Source of the DNA: Flaccisagitta enflata
Taxonomy: Eukaryota; Chaetognatha; Sagittoidea; Aphragmophora
Direction of reading: 5' to 3'
Length of the DNA: 64,000 nucleotides
Assembly (NCBI GenBank): GCA_965153355.1
Contig: OZ231127.1
Span: 99,386,001 to 99,450,000 of the forward strand
The position numbers and the translations under genes were made by a program. Positions 1 through 10,561 of the stretch are shown here, one piece after another. The notes below the pieces were generated by a model, which saw only the letters and a list, made by a program, of their open reading frames with translations, ran no database searches and was not told where the DNA came from. Within the stretch, counting starts at the first letter, position 1, and each line of letters opens with the position of its first letter.

Positions 1-12
1 GCTCATTACTTG
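1..12 (+). CDS. GLUL: Glutamine synthetase exon end (AHYL)
   Basis: GCTCATTACTTG followed by the donor gtaagt at 13-18. Joined to the next exon it reads AHYL-ACLYAGV, matching the family's EAHY-x-ACLYAG stretch. The rest of the exon lies outside the window. Confidence 0.8.
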
Positions 13-2829
13 GTAAGTTCCTGTACATGGCATATATTGAAATATCGCGTTTTAAAGTCAATTATCTACTGTCATTGTGTAATTGTTTGTGATAGAGTAG
101 TTTTGCAATGTTTTATTTGCGTCTGTTGACATGCTGGGCTTGCTTCTCTGAATTTATCACTTATTTCTGGTGTTTGGAATGTCTCCTATGTTGCGTCGGT
201 CATTTCTGATAGATTTTGAATTGACTAAGGAATTCTTGAGGCTTGTTAGTTTTTTTATTCAAAGGAATTCTTGAGGCTTGTTAGGTGTTTTTTATTCAAA
301 GGCATGCATAGAAGTAAATTAGTCATTCCAAATCCTGTTTTGGTTTTCTGAGATATTTTGTCGTGATTTTGATTGGAACTGAATCGTGAACGAAAAAATT
401 CTGTAAAGCTAGGCTGCTTCAGTGTTATATTGTGATATTTCAACTTGGTTACAAGGCTATAGAGGGTTGCACATGACTTTAGTGTTGTGTCGGTCTTTAG
501 GGGCTGGCAATTACGCTCCTGTAGAAGCCTTCAACATGCGACTGAAGCTGCTTTTGTTCCTTGGCCTTCCAACTTTGCTTTCCTTTTAGCCTGTTTCCCT
601 AAAGTGTCCCTATTTCTAAATCAATTTCCAATTTTGATCATCATTCTACCTTCATCCCGCTCTTATCCCCAGGCTTGTCTGTACGCTGGAGTTAAGATCT
701 GCGGCACCAATGCAGAGGTGATGCCGTCTCAGTGAGAGTATCAAGTTGGTCCCTGCGAAGGCATCGTAAGCGGCGATCATTTGTGGATTCCAGATTCATC
801 CTTCATCGCGTTTGCGAGGATTTTGGCATTGTGGCCTCGTTGGACCCGAAGCCGATCCCCGGAGACTGGAACGGAGCCGGATGTCATACCAACTTCTCGA
901 CGCTGCTGATGAGACAGCCTGGAGGCATCGACGCCATCAGAGAAGGCATTCACAAGCTGGAACAAAGACACAATCATCATATTAGATCTTACGACCCCAC
1001 TGGTGAGTTAACGGAGTATCCTTGACATTTCCAATCTTCCATTTTCTCAGCCATTGCTCTTTTTTCACAGCCATTGCTCTTTTTTTCACGGCCATTGCTC
1101 TTTTTTTTCATGGCCATTGTTTTATTTTTACAGCCAATACTCTTTCATTTCGTTCATTATTGATGATACTCGTCATTTCATCCACCAAAGTAATCCACTA
1201 TGGTTAGGTCAGATAGAACTGGTGATAGGTTGGATAGGTCTTATAGAGCTGGGGATAGGTCTGATAGTGCTTGGAATAGGTCTGAAAGAGCTCGGCATAG
1301 GTCTGATGGAGCTCGGGATAGGTCTTATAGAGCTAGGAATAGGTCTGATACAGCCTGGGCCGAGCGTGACACTACGGTAAACCTCTATTCCGTGGACGTT
1401 GCAACACCGCCATTTTCCGCCACGTGGCGTAGCGATGCAATTTATTGAAATATCGTGTCGGGGACGGTACGGTATGGGACAGGTCTTCCATAATTATATT
1501 ATCTGTATTTACTCATCTGTGGTTACAACTCTTTTTCTCTTTTCTTCTTTTCTTCTTTTTAATTTCTTTTCGTCGTTTTTTTCTTTTCTTCTTTTTTTTT
1601 CTTTTCTTTTCTTCTTCTTTTTCTTTTCTTCTTCCTCTTCTTCTTCTCAATACCGTTACCGTCACGGCCAAGCAGTCCATTATCGTTTTAGGGCGACCCT
1701 GCCCTTTTTCCGCAACCGGAACGAACTTCCGGTTTCACGCTCGGGCCAGGATACAGCTGGGGATAGATCTGATGGAGCTAGGGATAGGTCTAAGAATTAC
1801 CACCGCCGGGCGCACCGTCTTGGCCCGTGTATCCAGCCTTGTTCTTGACCATAGCTCTTTTTGTCAACTATTTCACCTTTTTCCTTAACCGTTGCTCTTT
1901 TCTCAGTTATCGCCCTTTATTCCTCAACCATTGCTCTTTTCTCCTTAGCCATTGTACTATTTTCCTAAATCATTGCTTACTTTTCTCAACCAGGGCTCAT
2001 TAAATATTTTTAGTCACGTGCTACGCGACTCTACACCCCACTTTGTCGGTCCGTCCGTCGGTCCGTCCGTCGGTCCATCCGTCGGTCCGTTGGTCCGTCC
2101 GTCACACTTTACTTTTTCGGCGTTAATGGGGGTTTTGGCCTTATTGCTCCTGCCCAAATGTTCCACTGACCTCAATTATGGCCCCTGCCCACCCGCACGC
2201 GACTGGGGTAGCCGTGTATCCGGCCTTGTTTCTCTCCATCTGTCTTTTATTTCAACAAAAGCTCTTTCTTTTTCTCAACCAATGCTTTTTTCCACTATCG
2301 CTCTTTTTTCACCATTATTTTTTTCTCGACAGCTATGCTCTTTTTTTTTCTCTACAGCTATGCTCTTTTTTTTCTATACCGTCGCTCATTGCTCTTTTGT
2401 CTCCACCATTGCTCTTTTTACTCCACCACTGCTATTTTGTCTCCACTATTGCTCTTTGTCTCCACCATTGCTCTTTGTCTCCACTATTGCTCTTTTGTCT
2501 CTATCACTGCCCTCTTTTTTTCTCCACCATTGCTCTTCCATTTCCTCATTGCTTTTTTTTTTTTCACAACTTTGCTCAACCTAGGTGGCCTTGACAACCA
2601 GCGCCGTCTGACCGGTCACCACGAAACTGCTCGTTGGGACACTTTCAGCTACGCCGTCGCTCATCGCGGTTCTTCCATTCGCATTCCGCGTCACGTCTCC
2701 GCTGAAGAGAAAGGCTACTTCGAAGATCGCCGCCCGGCCTCTAACATGGATCCTTACCAAGTCACGGGCGTACTCGTTGCTACATGCTGTCTCGATGAAA
2801 CCGACGAAAAACCCATCTATCTCGCTTGA
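1..2829 (+). CDS. GLUL: Glutamine synthetase, 3' part (gene enters from left edge; frame broken)
   Basis: Makes glutamine from glutamate, ammonia and ATP; cytosolic or mitochondrial decamer in animals. Three exons join in phase: 1-12 (AHYL), 673-1002 and 2585-2829. They cover the last ~190 residues of a ~370-residue eukaryotic enzyme, including [20 protein letters not shown], the ATP-site motif [10 protein letters not shown], and the tail RRLTGHHET...[11 protein letters not shown] ending in TGA at 2827. Introns are 13-672 (gtaagt) and 1003-2584 (gtgagt...ctag). The middle exon has two defects: TGA at 733-735 where the family has Trp ([14 protein letters not shown]), and one missing base between 789 and 790 (LWI/ARFILHR). 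Splice sites and the last exon look intact. Either a recent pseudogene or allele, or two sequence errors. The family identity is certain; whether it is functional is not. Confidence 0.93.
227..297. repeat. ~35-bp tandem duplication in glutamine synthetase intron
   Basis: The segment aaggaattcttgaggc... followed by a T run and attcaaagg occurs twice head to tail (about 227-261 and 262-297). The rest of this 660-bp intron is AT-rich with nothing recognisable. Confidence 0.8.
673..1002 (+). CDS. GLUL: Glutamine synthetase penultimate exon with nonsense codon and frameshift
   Basis: Acceptor ccccag at 667-672, donor gtgagt at 1003. Frame 1 runs ACLYAGVKI to MPSQ, meets TGA at 733-735, then continues as [18 protein letters not shown] to 789. 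The frame then shifts by one missing base to [12 protein letters not shown]...HHIRSYDPT. Every other position keeps the conserved protein. The exon contains the Asn-Gly-Ala-Gly glycine loop of the ATP site. Confidence 0.92.
1212..1346. repeat. ~24-bp minisatellite (GATAGGTCTGATAGAGCT type)
   Basis: About six imperfect units in the glutamine synthetase intron. Two more units lie at 1757-1795, directly beyond the 8-bp-TSD element at 1355-1749, so that element was inserted into the minisatellite. Confidence 0.85.
1355..1749. mobile_element. Non-autonomous DNA transposon with 16-bp TIRs and 8-bp TSD (hAT-like)
   Basis: Left end CTGGGCCGAGCGTGAC; right end, reverse-complemented, CTGGCCCGAGCGTGAA. 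The target duplication GATACAGC is exact at 1347-1354 and 1750-1757. 395 bp with no transposase frame. An 8-bp TSD is typical of hAT (also P) elements; the superfamily call is inference. Confidence 0.8.
2007..2230 (-). mobile_element. HINE-like family A element
   Basis: Reversed copy: terminal hairpin at 2011-2030, GGTCCGTC microsatellite at about 2044-2102, and the CCGGCCTTGTT end at 2220-2230. It sits in the last glutamine synthetase intron. Confidence 0.85.
2231..2580. repeat. Degenerate TTGCTCTTTT tandem repeat
   Basis: Pyrimidine-rich ~20-bp units around ccattgctcttttt, with further blocks at 1045-1135 and 1850-1990. They fill the glutamine synthetase intron up to the acceptor at 2584 and so also form its polypyrimidine tract. 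A CT-rich stretch at 1525-1645 has similar composition. Confidence 0.75.
2585..2829 (+). CDS. GLUL: Glutamine synthetase last coding exon
   Basis: Acceptor ctag at 2581-2584. The split glycine codon (G|GT) is completed in phase with the previous exon. It encodes [20 protein letters not shown] and [15 protein letters not shown], the C-terminal catalytic signature, and ends in TGA at 2827-2829. No canonical AATAAA is seen in the following 190 bases. Confidence 0.95.
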
Positions 2830-3025
2830 TAATTCACTGATGTAATAGTAGTAAGCAGTTATGTAACTTCTTCAAGTCATTGAAATCTATCGTCATAAAA
2901 CGCTTGATTTCCGTGCGATAATGAGTTTGATATAGATATATTGATTGATGTTTACTGGGGTTTTAGTCCAATATATTTATGTATATGGGTAGAAAACTGC
3001 TAGAACACACCTGAAATTAGAGGCA

Positions 3026-4190
3026 GTGACAACCAGCGGTCCACCCTGGTTTCTTTTACTTCCCTTTTCTGTCTCTTCCTACCTCCCAGCATCCTTTCCA
3101 TCCCCTTTACCTCTTCCGCCGTTACTACCTCTGCCTCTACCTACCCTTTGGCATCCTTTCCATCCCCTAAACCTCTTCTGTCGACGACTATACTGCCTCT
3201 ACCTATCCTCATTTATCCTTTCTACCCCTTACACCTCTTCCGCCGCTGCCGCTAGTGCCGCTACCTACCCCAAATCATGCCCCCATACCTCTTCCGTTGC
3301 CGCCGCTAGTGCCGCTACCTACCTTATACCATGTCCTCAAACCTCCTCTGCCGCCGCCGCTACTGCCTCTACCTACCCCAAATCATGCCTGTATACCTCT
3401 TCCGCCGCCGCCGCTACTGCCGCTACCTAACCCAAATTATGCCCCTACTACTCTTCCGCCGCTGCCGCTAGTGCCGCTACCTATCACATATCATGCCCCT
3501 ACACCTCTTCCACTGCCGCCGCTAGTGCCGCTACCTACCCCATACCATGCCCCTACAACTCCTCCGCCGCTGCCGCTAGTGCCGCTACCCACCTCTTCCG
3601 CCGCTGCCGCTAGTGCCGCTAGTGCTGCTACTGACGCTAATTTTTTGCCCCTACACTTCCTCCGCTAGTGCCGCTACTTGCGCAAATTTTTTGCCCCTAC
3701 ACCTCCTCCGCCGCTGCCGCTAGTACCGCTAGTGCCGCTACTAAGGCTAATTTTTTGCCCCTACACCTCCTCCGCTAGTGCCGCTAGTGCCGCTACTTAC
3801 GCAAATTTTTTGCCCCTACACCTCCTCTGCCGCTGCCGCTAGTGCCGCTACCCAAGGTAGCGGCAATAGCGGCAGCGGCGGAAGAGGTTTAGGGGGTTTA
3901 GATCTCTACCTCTGCTGCCTCTACCCCCATTAACATCTTCCTACACCTCTTCCGCCGCCGCCTCTATTGCCGCTACGTTCAGTAGCGGCAGTAGCGGCAG
4001 CGGCAAAAGAGGTCTAGAGGCATGATATGCAGCAGGTAGCGGCAATAGCGGCGACGGCGGAAGAGGTAGGTGGATGAAAGGAGCTAGGTAGCGGCAGCAG
4101 AGGCGACGGCGGAAGATGTGTATGAGTATGGAGGGTGAGAGGTAGCGGAACAAGAGGCGGAGGCAGAGGAGTTAAAGGAGGATGGAAGAA
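3026..4190. repeat. GC-rich minisatellite that switches strand
   Basis: About 48-bp units built from CCGCTGCCGCTAGTGCCGCTAC and tacccc..atgcccct run forward from about 3230 to 3850. From about 3855 to 4170 the same motif appears as its reverse complement (GGTAGCGGCAATAGCGGC), so the array can fold back on itself. Open frames through it are Pro/Leu/Ala-rich by-products of the repeat. Confidence 0.85.
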
Positions 4191-4199
4191 GGAGGGGAG

Positions 4200-5801
4200 A
4201 AGAGGGAGGAGCGGCAATAGAGGGATCGCTCTTGGGCAGGGTCTGGGGCAGGAATAGGGCCTTTGGACGGCTGACTGTCATAGTCTGTGAAATTATCAGG
4301 AAATGGAAAAAAAGTGATGAAAAACAAGTTACGCAATCCATAGAAAATACCAGAAATTCTCTCAACTTTGATTGTACAGAAAAGGGTCTCAATTCCTATC
4401 ACTCTGCGCGATTCAATCATATATGGTAGAAGAGACCAAATATTATCTGAGTCTGGTTTCAAAAAATATTTTCTCTTGAGCGCTCCCCTTGTACCAACCA
4501 AATGTTTACATGGCCTTTAAGTAAAAAAACTACAACGCAGCTAAGAAGCTTCAGAACGAAGTTAACAGCAACAAACGATTTTTGATACCCAGTTTCCGTT
4601 TAACAATCATTGTCTAATATATTCAAAAAATGAACCTTGATAATATTTCATTGAACATATACTTTGATAAGTGCTTAATTAAGCATAATTTAACAAAATT
4701 TACCTAAAAAGTAACTATCTATTATTAAGCATCCCCTTACTAGTAATAGTCTGTTAGATGGCGAGGGGGGGTGTTGATCGGGGCAAAATATTATTTCTGC
4801 AGCCAACTCCTTTTATTCACAGTGAGCTTTCACCTGTGTATTTTGCCCAAAATCGTTTGAGCCAGTTTTTCAACGGACGTCATGGTTGCTTGAATGTGTG
4901 AATTTTAGACTGAATTATGTATGCCGCTTGATATTTCATAACTGATTTTGAACACGGTTACTAACACATGCTACTGTGTGTATCTGATACATACTTTTTT
5001 CTATTGTTGCTGATTTTTCTCCATAACAATAAGTAGAGGGTTATACTTTCTCGATCTATATACCTTCTTTCCCACTGATTGGCTATCATGGTGTAAGGCA
5101 TGGAGGTAGTTTTTCCACGCCGTCTGCTGATAGAACATAGTTTTGTCTTTCATATAGAATGTTGTTTGCATTGTACTTAAATTTGAACGAATCACAAATT
5201 TTCTTGTGACTCTACTGACAATTATACATATCCAAACGAATCAGTCCTTTCCTGTCATTCTAGTGTATGACAACCAATTTAGAGCCTGGGGAATCATGTT
5301 TCAGTCGACACTTAGTCATTTAAGCGGTAAGATTTGAATTTTGATGCAGAATCTTTTTCCTTGTGGTCCACTCTTCCAAAGTAAACATCAAGATGAAGGG
5401 CTCAGAGCAAAAAAACTCTAAAAAAGTAATTATCTTTGTTGATTTTAAAGCGTTTAAAGCATAAAAAGGGTAAGTTTAGTACTTCTACGTTTACAATTGG
5501 ACGCGTCATTGTAAGGTTTTGGCAGACCTGATTCTTGATTTATGGATATCGATCCGCGGTCTTGTAAGGTCAATGCACTTTGGTGTGAAATCAAGCAATC
5601 CTATTAGGTTAGAGTTAGTGAAACAAGCCTTTAAAAATCACAGGTCTCTCCTACCAAGAGCCCGAACGGCCAGCGGAGTGAAAAATGTCAAGTTTTTTCA
5701 TATCATTCTTTAAAAACATTGCCTAAGCTTTGCTCAGATGCTCTCACTTGGTTCAATAAGATTTGAGTGATAGGTAGATATCATGTCAAAGATGACCTAA
5801 G
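4200..5801. other. Intergenic stretch, nothing recognised
   Basis: AT-rich. No coding exon, RNA gene or repeat family could be assigned on either strand. Confidence 0.5.
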
Positions 5802-5980
5802 AACAAGCCTATCAAAGGGAACTACGCCCGGATAGTAGCGGATAGAAATGCAGAGGCACTGATGCAGAAACCGTCCACAATTCAAAACTGTTACGGATGG
5901 AGGGAGGTATGGACAGACGTACTGACCGACATGGCAAGGTGTAGACTCTACACTGTAGAGTCGCGTGTCCACCCGACAGG
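5802..5980 (+). mobile_element. Degenerate HINE-like element (A4 subfamily)
   Basis: Starts AACAAGCC, carries the A4 interior (atgcagaaaccgtccacaattc), a short ACGG-like stretch and a decayed hairpin around 5949-5976. Confidence 0.6.
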
Positions 5981-6032
5981 ATATCTTAGAAGTCCCTTGT
6001 GTCACGTGAATGACATGATGGATGCCTAAAGC

Positions 6033-6035
<3 letters not shown>

Positions 6036-6101
<66 letters not shown>
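6036..6101. repeat. (CT)n microsatellite
   Basis: Uninterrupted CT dinucleotides, about 33 units. Confidence 0.95.
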
Positions 6102-6105
<4 letters not shown>

Positions 6106-6259
6106 CTCTCTCTATCTCAGAAAGACAAACAAAAGACACTTGAAAAAGTGATAAAGGACAATTGGAGAACTACAGAATGGGAAAAAGGAATAAAGACCTG
6201 ACACATTGACCATTCTCTTGAACACTTGTCAATTACAAAATAGAACCGGCACTTAACGT

Positions 6260-6481
6260 AACAAGGCCGGATACACGGCTACCGAAGTCGCGTGCGGGTG
6301 GGCAGGGGCCGTGCGGGTGGGCAGGGGCCGTATTTGAGGTCACTAGACCATTTGGGCAGTAGTGGTGAGGTCAAAAAGTAAAACGAATAAAAAAGTAAAA
6401 TGGGGACCAACCGACCGACCAATCGACCGACCGACCAACGGACGGACAAAGCGGGGTGTAGAGTCGGGTAGCACGTGACTA
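6260..6481 (+). mobile_element. HINE-like family A1 element
   Basis: AACAAGGCCGGATACACGG start, internally duplicated GTGCGGGTGGGCAGGGGCC, ACCG microsatellite at about 6407-6445, and 3' hairpin ending at 6480. The next element's AACAAGG starts directly after it. Confidence 0.85.
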
Positions 6482-6642
6482 ACAAGGCCAGATACATGGC
6501 TACCCTCGTGCGGGTGGGCAGGAGCAGTGCTGGAGAAGGTCACTAGGGCATCCGGGCAGGAGCCGTAGGCTCAAATAGCTAAAAAATGCCGAAAAAGTAA
6601 TAGTCGCAAAAGCATTAGATAGTCAGCGGTACCTGTCACTGC

Positions 6643-7226
6643 TTTCTGACAGAAGGTTTGTGACAAGAATGATATCACTCCGGATTTTCTGCATTTTTGT
6701 GTAAGTCATAGGCATACAAACCAAGAACTATCTAGTGGAAAATCATCCCTAGAGCGCATTTTGAAAAAAAAATCAAAAATTTATGATTTTTAGCCTCATT
6801 ATACATGAATAACTTTGCAGGTTGCTCTGACTAATTTTTTGACAGCATATTGTCAATCCTGATCTAATTCCATTTCATTTGATAGGTCGCACTATATGGT
6901 TTTAAAAAGAAATAACATTTTTATTTTTTAAGCCACCGTTACAAAAATTGCGCCGGTGGCCTAAATTATGAAAATGTTATTTTTCATCAAAACTATATAG
7001 TGCGACCTATCAAATGAAAGGGACTTTATCAGGATCAACAATATGCTGTTAAAAAAAGAGTGAGACCAAATTTAAAATTTCTTTGTGCAAAATGAAGCTA
7101 AGAAAATGCGCGCTAGGGATGATTTTTCACTGGATAGTCCTTGATTTGTAAGGCCATGACCTACACAAAAATGCAGAATAACCCGGAGTGATATATATCA
7201 TTTTTGTCACAAATCTTCTGTCAGAA
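6643..7226. mobile_element. Fold-back element with ~270-bp inverted arms
   Basis: CACTGCTTTCTGACAG at the left is mirrored by CTGTCAGAAAGCAGTG at the right. The arms match almost throughout around a centre near 6945 (gccaccgttac / gcgccggtggc). It lies inside the family B sequence at gcggtacctgt. The target duplication is unclear. Confidence 0.75.
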
Positions 7227-7528
7227 AGCAGTGCCATACCGTGCTGAGTAGGTTGAGCTTGACGTTGAAGGTTGAGCGGGGCAGCGACTTCAGAGGGGTC
7301 GATGACCTACAGTGCGATGGGAGCAAAGACAACCTGGACTGGAGGATAGATTTTAAGTATCTTAATTTCATTTAATATATATAAAAACAAAGGGGGGAGA
7401 GGGGGGGTCACCCCCATACAATATGGGGGCCCGGCCCCAGGGGGGCCCGGGGGGCCTCTGAGAGAAAAGAAGAAAGAAAAAAAAGGAAAAAGAAAAAAAG
7501 ATATGAAAAAAAGGAGGAAAAAGAAAAA

Positions 7529-7822
7529 AACAAGCCCGACCGGACAACGGTGCATCCTGGCTGTGTCTCAACGTGTATTGATCATGTGACATATGTATAG
7601 AGAGACAGATGGATGAACAGATGGGTGAAAAGACTCTCAAAACATGTTGGTTAATCATTAGTTTCAGTGTGAGATCTCACCGTGGTCAAAAACAGCCGAG
7701 AAACGTGGTTTTTGCACAGGCGTAACAGACCAACTAACCTACCAACGGACGGACGGACGGACTGACGGACGGACGGACAGACCCTCTTATAGAGATGCGT
7801 TCCTGACGGACGCATCCAAAAA
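7529..7822 (+). mobile_element. HINE-like family D element
   Basis: AACAAGCCCGACCGG start, ACGG microsatellite at 7745-7780, terminal hairpin GATGCGTTCC / GGACGCATC at 7794-7817. Same layout as family A with a different arm sequence. Second copy at 46269-46587. Confidence 0.85.
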
Positions 7823-7870
7823 GGGAAAAAGGAAAAAAAGGAAAGGAAGGAGAAAAAAAGGAAAAAAAAA

Positions 7871-8033
7871 AACAAGTCCGGATACACGGCAGGACTGTCG
7901 CGGATGGCTGGGTGGGAGCAGTAATGCAAAAACTGCTCGCAATTCAGAAATGTGACCGACAGACAAACCAACAGACGGACCGACGGACTGACCGACACGG
8001 CAAGGTGTAGAGTCGCGTGTCCGCGACTAAAAA
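7871..8033 (+). mobile_element. HINE-like A4 element
   Basis: AACAAGTCCGGATACACGG start, 5' arm TGTCGCGGA, ACGG-type tract at about 7955-7998, terminal hairpin AGTCGCG / CCGCGACT and then AAAAA. Confidence 0.85.
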
Positions 8034-8479
8034 CAGAAAAAGAAAAAAAAAGAAAAAAAACTAAAAGGAAAAAAAAGAAAAAAAAGAGAGTAGAGTGAAG
8101 GGCCCCAGTTAGAACATTCATTGGTGAAAACCCAACTATTTCAGAGATATAGTCACTCTTAAATAGTTTCTTATTCATAATCAGAGCCATATTTTTTCTA
8201 CTCAGAGGGTCCTACTAATTCAGACCCTCTACTCAGTCTAGGAAAAAGATAAAATGATTGTGATTTTTTATTGGAATGTTTAACATTGTCTATTTCCACT
8301 CATGGTTAAAAATAAGAGCTAAATTTCATCTAGTCAGAAGTTAAAAATTTAAATTTCTCACTCAGACTAGAAGAGAGGCACATTGATTTTAATAACAAAA
8401 AAAATCAAAAAAATCAGTAAACCATCAATGCCAGGTTGCAAGTCCCAGAGGTAGAAGTTTGAGTCCTAGCGTGATTTTC

Positions 8480-8605
8480 AGATACATGGCTACCCCAGTT
8501 GCGCATTAGTGGGCAGGGGCCATATTTGATATCATTTAATGAAAAAAACTAAAAAGAATAACAGCGAGACGGAGCGACCATCTGAGTGACGGACGGACGG
8601 AAAAA
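8480..8605 (+). mobile_element. Degenerate HINE-like A1 fragment
   Basis: agatacatggctaccccag..gtgggcaggggcc and a short ACGG tract. Both termini are lost. It is followed by a G-rich patch (8630-8705) shared with 7395-7460. Confidence 0.55.
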
Positions 8606-9825
8606 TTGAGGTATACACTTGTGAAGCACAAGGGGGGGAGAGAAGGGGGATGAGGGGGGCCCGGTCAAAGGGGCTAGTGGGGGGGCCGCCATTTCTCTGC
8701 CCGCCCCTGTATAAAAACATTGGGATCTATACTCATTAAAGGTTGTTTTATTGCTTGAATATGTTTGCTTCTCTCATCCTCCAACTTGTGACTTGACTTC
8801 ATCAGGACTTCATTTTTCCATGTTCCAAACTAGCTCATCAGATTGGGCAGAAAATTTTTCATAATTTTGTGAAAAAAAATCAGCTCAATTTGACCATTTT
8901 TACAGGTTTTATGCCCGTTTTAAGGTTTGCCCAGATATTAATTTACATAATTGTTCTGTTTGAACAATAGCTATGAAACCTGTAAAAATATTCCAATTGA
9001 GCTGATTTTTTTTCTCAAAATTATATAATATTTTTTGCCAATCTCATGAGCTTGGTTAAAACGTTGAAAAATGAAATCCTGATGAAGTCTAGTCACAAGT
9101 TGAAGAATGAGAAAAGTTAAGATATTCAAGCAATAAAAGAACTTTCAATCAGTATAGTTCTCAATTTATTATATAAATCAAATGAAATTTGGATACGTAA
9201 AATCTATCATCCAGTCTAGGTCATCTTTTCTCTCATTGTTCTGTATGCTTTCACACATACGGAGGATTTTCTCCCTGTCCTCCTCCTCCGTCCCTCCCCC
9301 TCAAATCCCAGTCTCGAGGCCCAAATTCCAGTCTTGCGGCCCAAATCACAGTCTCAAGGCCCAAATCCCAGCCTTGAGGCCCAAATCCAAGCCTCAAGGC
9401 CCAAATCCTAGCCTGGAGGCTGAGATGTGGGCCTCAAGGCTGGGATCTTGGCCTCTTGGCTGGGGTTTGGACCTCAAGGGTGAGATTTGGGCCTCAAGGC
9501 TGGGATTTGGGCCTCCAGGCTAGGATTTGGACCTTGAGGCTAGGATTTGGGCCTTGAGGCTAGGATTTGGGCCTCTAGGCTGGCATTTGGGCCTCGAGAC
9601 TGGGATTTGGGCCTTCAGACTGAAATTTAGGCCTTGAGACTGGGATTTGAGGGGGAGGACATAGTGAAGGAGGAGAAGGAGAAGGAGAAAATCCCCATAT
9701 TTGTGAAAGCATAGGTCATTAATCCCTTTGGAGCCGCTGCCCAAAAAGGGGACCGACCAACCAACCAACCGACCCACAGACCGACATAGGGGGGTGTAGA
9801 GTCGCATAGCATGCAACTTAAAAAT

Positions 9826-10407
9826 CGGTCTGATGACCGAAGATGAATTTTATGGCATTTCTGAACGTTTCTGGGTAATTACATAATTTACATTAATATA
9901 GTACCGGCAGTTATCGTGAAAGCAGGTTTGCTGTCCAAAGATACATTTCATGGCATTTTTGAACCCGACACAATAACCTTTTCTCCCAAGAAATATCAAA
10001 CAGAAACTTGTTTTGGAAACTCTGACCATCTAAGAATCCAACTAGGCTATGCATTTAGAAATCAGGATCCGACACAATGATCAACTTTCCCGAACACTGG
10101 CGACTGCACAAAACCGGCATTTAATATAATAACAGTTTTATTGACCGAGGGCAAATTTGGCGGCATTTCTTGACCCAATGAAATCACTTTTTCTCCTACT
10201 TGCTGACCATCAAAGACTGAAAGAGAAACTCGTTTTAGAAACTTGAACACGATTTTATTGAATGTAAATTTCATTGATGATCGTAAATCAGAGGTTGGGG
10301 GTTGAACAGAATAATTGAGTTGATGCACGCTGACACATTAACAAATTCACTCATTGACTTATTGACACACTGACAGATTGATAAACACAAAAGAGAGAAG
10401 AAATAAG
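9826..10407. other. No gene; diverged ~130-bp tandem motif
   Basis: The motif (gaccga)agatgaattttatggcatttctgaac recurs about three times (9832, 9935, 10145), with associated segments about accgacacaatgatc and gaaactcgtttt.aaac. No coding signal. Confidence 0.45.
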
Positions 10408-10561
10408 TAAGGCCGGATACACGGCGGGACAGTCGCGAATGGGAATGCAGAAACCGCCCGCAATTCAACAAGGCCGGATACACAGCTACCCTAGTCGCGT
10501 GCGGGTGGGCAGGAGCAGTGCTGGAGGTCACTTGGGCATTTAGGCAGGAGACGTATGCTCA
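10408..10561 (+). mobile_element. HINE-like A4 fragment followed by A1b 5' half
   Basis: 10408-10466 is an A4 5' end. AACAAGGCCGG at 10467 starts an A1b 5' half that stops at 10561, where family C begins with AGTCATCCAAGGAT. This repeats the A1b-plus-inserted-fold-back arrangement of 6482-9825. Confidence 0.7.

Larger units (their letters stand above)
7310..9243. mobile_element. TA-flanked fold-back element (Tc1/mariner-like), with nested insertions
   Basis: Left end CAGTGCGATGGGAGCAAAGAC, right end reversed CAGAACAATGAGAGAAAAG. TA is duplicated at 7308-7309 and 9244-9245. The second copy at 58151-59214 has the same ends. The inner inverted arms are at about 8735-8920 and 8970-9145. HINE-like elements sit inside it. 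Confidence 0.75.
6595..9745 (+). mobile_element. Family B fold-back element, itself interrupted
   Basis: Starts TAGTCGCAAAAGC at 6595. The left body (gcggggcagcgac...gatgaccta) reaches 7309 and the body resumes at 9246 with tgctttcacacatacgg. The 20-bp caaatcccagtctcgaggcc array then runs forward from about 9300 to 9415 and in reverse from about 9415 to 9650. It ends with the inverted copy gctgcccaaaaa near 9745. Confidence 0.8.
6482..9825 (+). mobile_element. HINE-like A1b element interrupted by nested transposons
   Basis: The 5' part at 6482-6594 ends gccgaaaaagtaa. The 3' part at 9740-9825 resumes aaggggaccgaccaacc and finishes with the hairpin. The uninterrupted A1b copy at 26393-26623 shows these two halves are contiguous in the family. 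The 3.1 kb between them is the family B element plus its own insertions. Confidence 0.8.

Noticed and set aside
487-735. Stand-alone 82-residue plus-strand protein
   Set aside because: Only its last 20 codons are coding; they belong to the glutamine synthetase exon that starts at 673.
766-793. GTAAGC...CCAG mini-intron in the glutamine synthetase exon
   Set aside because: It would remove conserved residues (SGDHLW) and does not restore the frame.
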